Source: Dasypus novemcinctus (lineage: Eukaryota; Chordata; Mammalia; Cingulata; Dasypodidae). Taken from it: DNA of 64,000 nucleotides. The position numbers were made by a program, and so were the translations under genes. The notes under the pieces were generated by a model. That model did not search any database. It saw nothing but the letters and a program-made list of their open reading frames with translations, and was not told the origin of the DNA. Below, one piece after another: positions 63,086-64,000 of the stretch (its first letter is position 1; every line of letters starts with the position of its first letter). The DNA is taken from NCBI RefSeq assembly GCF_030445035.2, contig NC_080677.1, forward strand, positions 151,715,169 to 151,779,168. Reading direction: 5' to 3'.

Positions 63086-63773
63086 ATTCACCTTTGGGAG
63101 GTAATTGTTGAAGCTGACTTCATTTTGCATTGCTTAACTTTTTGCAAGTCTGCCCATTTTACACTACCTTAAAAACCCCAGTATTTCTACCTCCTCCTTA
63201 CTTTATAGGGTCTTCTAAAACCTGATCTAAGTAGCATTCTTTGTGTTCAGAGTAATTGCTTGTCTATAAAATCAGAGCATAAGGATAAGGGCTAAAATCT
63301 AGCTGTATCCAGTTTACATTCTTCTTTTAAACAATAGCTATAGGGATTGTCATTTGAATACTAGCTAAGAGCTAATGTACGAATAAGTACCTCTCATAAA
63401 CTGCAAGCAAGTTAACCTAGCAGTTCAGCACTGCTCAGGAGCTAGATAAAGATCATGTTTGCTGAGGCTTGCGAACGGCCGTCTGGTTGGATCGAGAAGC
63501 CTTTTGAGGTGAGATCCTTACCTTTTGCTTACTCTGAAACCCTGGCAGTGACTGAGGCCCATCGTGGGAGTCAGGGAGAAGGGATGGTACATCTAGTTTG
63601 GCCAAGAGCAGAGCTATCCAACATCCTCCCACCTCCTGTATGGGACCCGGTATACCTCTTCCCATGGAACATAGGCTAGGAGCCAGACAGGGCTCACGCT
63701 CCCACCCAGTTGTGTGGAGCTCGTAGCTATGCTGCTCTTCCCAGCCACATTCTTGACAGAGAAAGTGGATGAT

Positions 63774-63854
63774 TTTTTTGTGATCTATGTATCTTCAAAA
63801 AAATACAGTAAAAAATTAAAATTAAAATTAAAAAAATAATAATAATAAAAAAGG
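63774..63854 (+). mobile_element. Short L1-like tail insertion with A-rich end
   Basis: 'gtgatctatgtatcttcaaa' is followed by a long A-rich tail of AAAATT and AAT units. AAGTGGATGAT (63763-63773) and AAGTGAATGAT (63855-63865) form a possible 11-bp duplication with one mismatch. The body might extend further upstream, in which case the duplication would be coincidence. Confidence 0.4.
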
Positions 63855-64000
63855 AAGTGAATGATGCCATCAGCAGGGAAGGGCGGGGAAGGACTACAAC
63901 CTTTTGTCTCCTTCCGGGGTTGGAACAGTGATGATGTGTCTTGACATTGAATTGCCTTCCCCCAATCTAGAGGTGTTCAGGTAGAGATTTTTCTCTGTCA

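Overview
This is a stretch of mammalian chromosome, most probably from the nine-banded armadillo (Dasypus) or a close xenarthran relative. The species call rests on repeats. There are eight copies or fragments of tRNA-derived SINEs of the armadillo DAS type, a long L1 3' end of the kind common in xenarthran genomes, and many ERVL/MaLR-type LTRs. I named repeat families by recognition, without a library search.

The only protein-coding gene I can support is the 3' end of PARD3 (Par-3 family cell polarity regulator) on the + strand. Its last three coding exons are at 7274-7394, 17428-17555 and 24235-24625. They have correct AG/GT splice signals, join in frame, and encode 212 complete codons plus a stop. 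The 3' UTR runs to a distal AATAAA at 26217 with a GT-rich stretch after it. Bases 1-7273 are intron, and the next two introns are about 10.0 and 6.7 kb. PARD3 is a scaffold of the PAR3-PAR6-aPKC polarity complex. Its PDZ domains lie in exons outside this window, so only the charged, coiled-coil-prone C-terminal tail is present here.

From about 26.2 kb to the end the window looks intergenic. I found no further gene, RNA gene or promoter. The region is a layered record of transposon insertions: old MIR, L2, MER5-like and L1M pieces; ERVL and MaLR-like LTRs (four with intact 5-bp target duplications and a fifth with one mismatch); and younger DAS SINEs with 7-15 bp duplications. Three loci are nested: a SINE inside an LTR at 27.5-28.3 kb, an LTR inside an L1 at 45.6-46.8 kb, and an LTR inside a MIR at 42.0-42.7 kb.

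I saw no previously undescribed biological system. The points most worth checking are two possible alternative poly(A) sites in PARD3, a tail-only insertion flanked by a perfect 12-bp repeat in the 3' UTR, the dimeric SINEs, and a 29-bp tandem duplication that copied the edge of an LTR.
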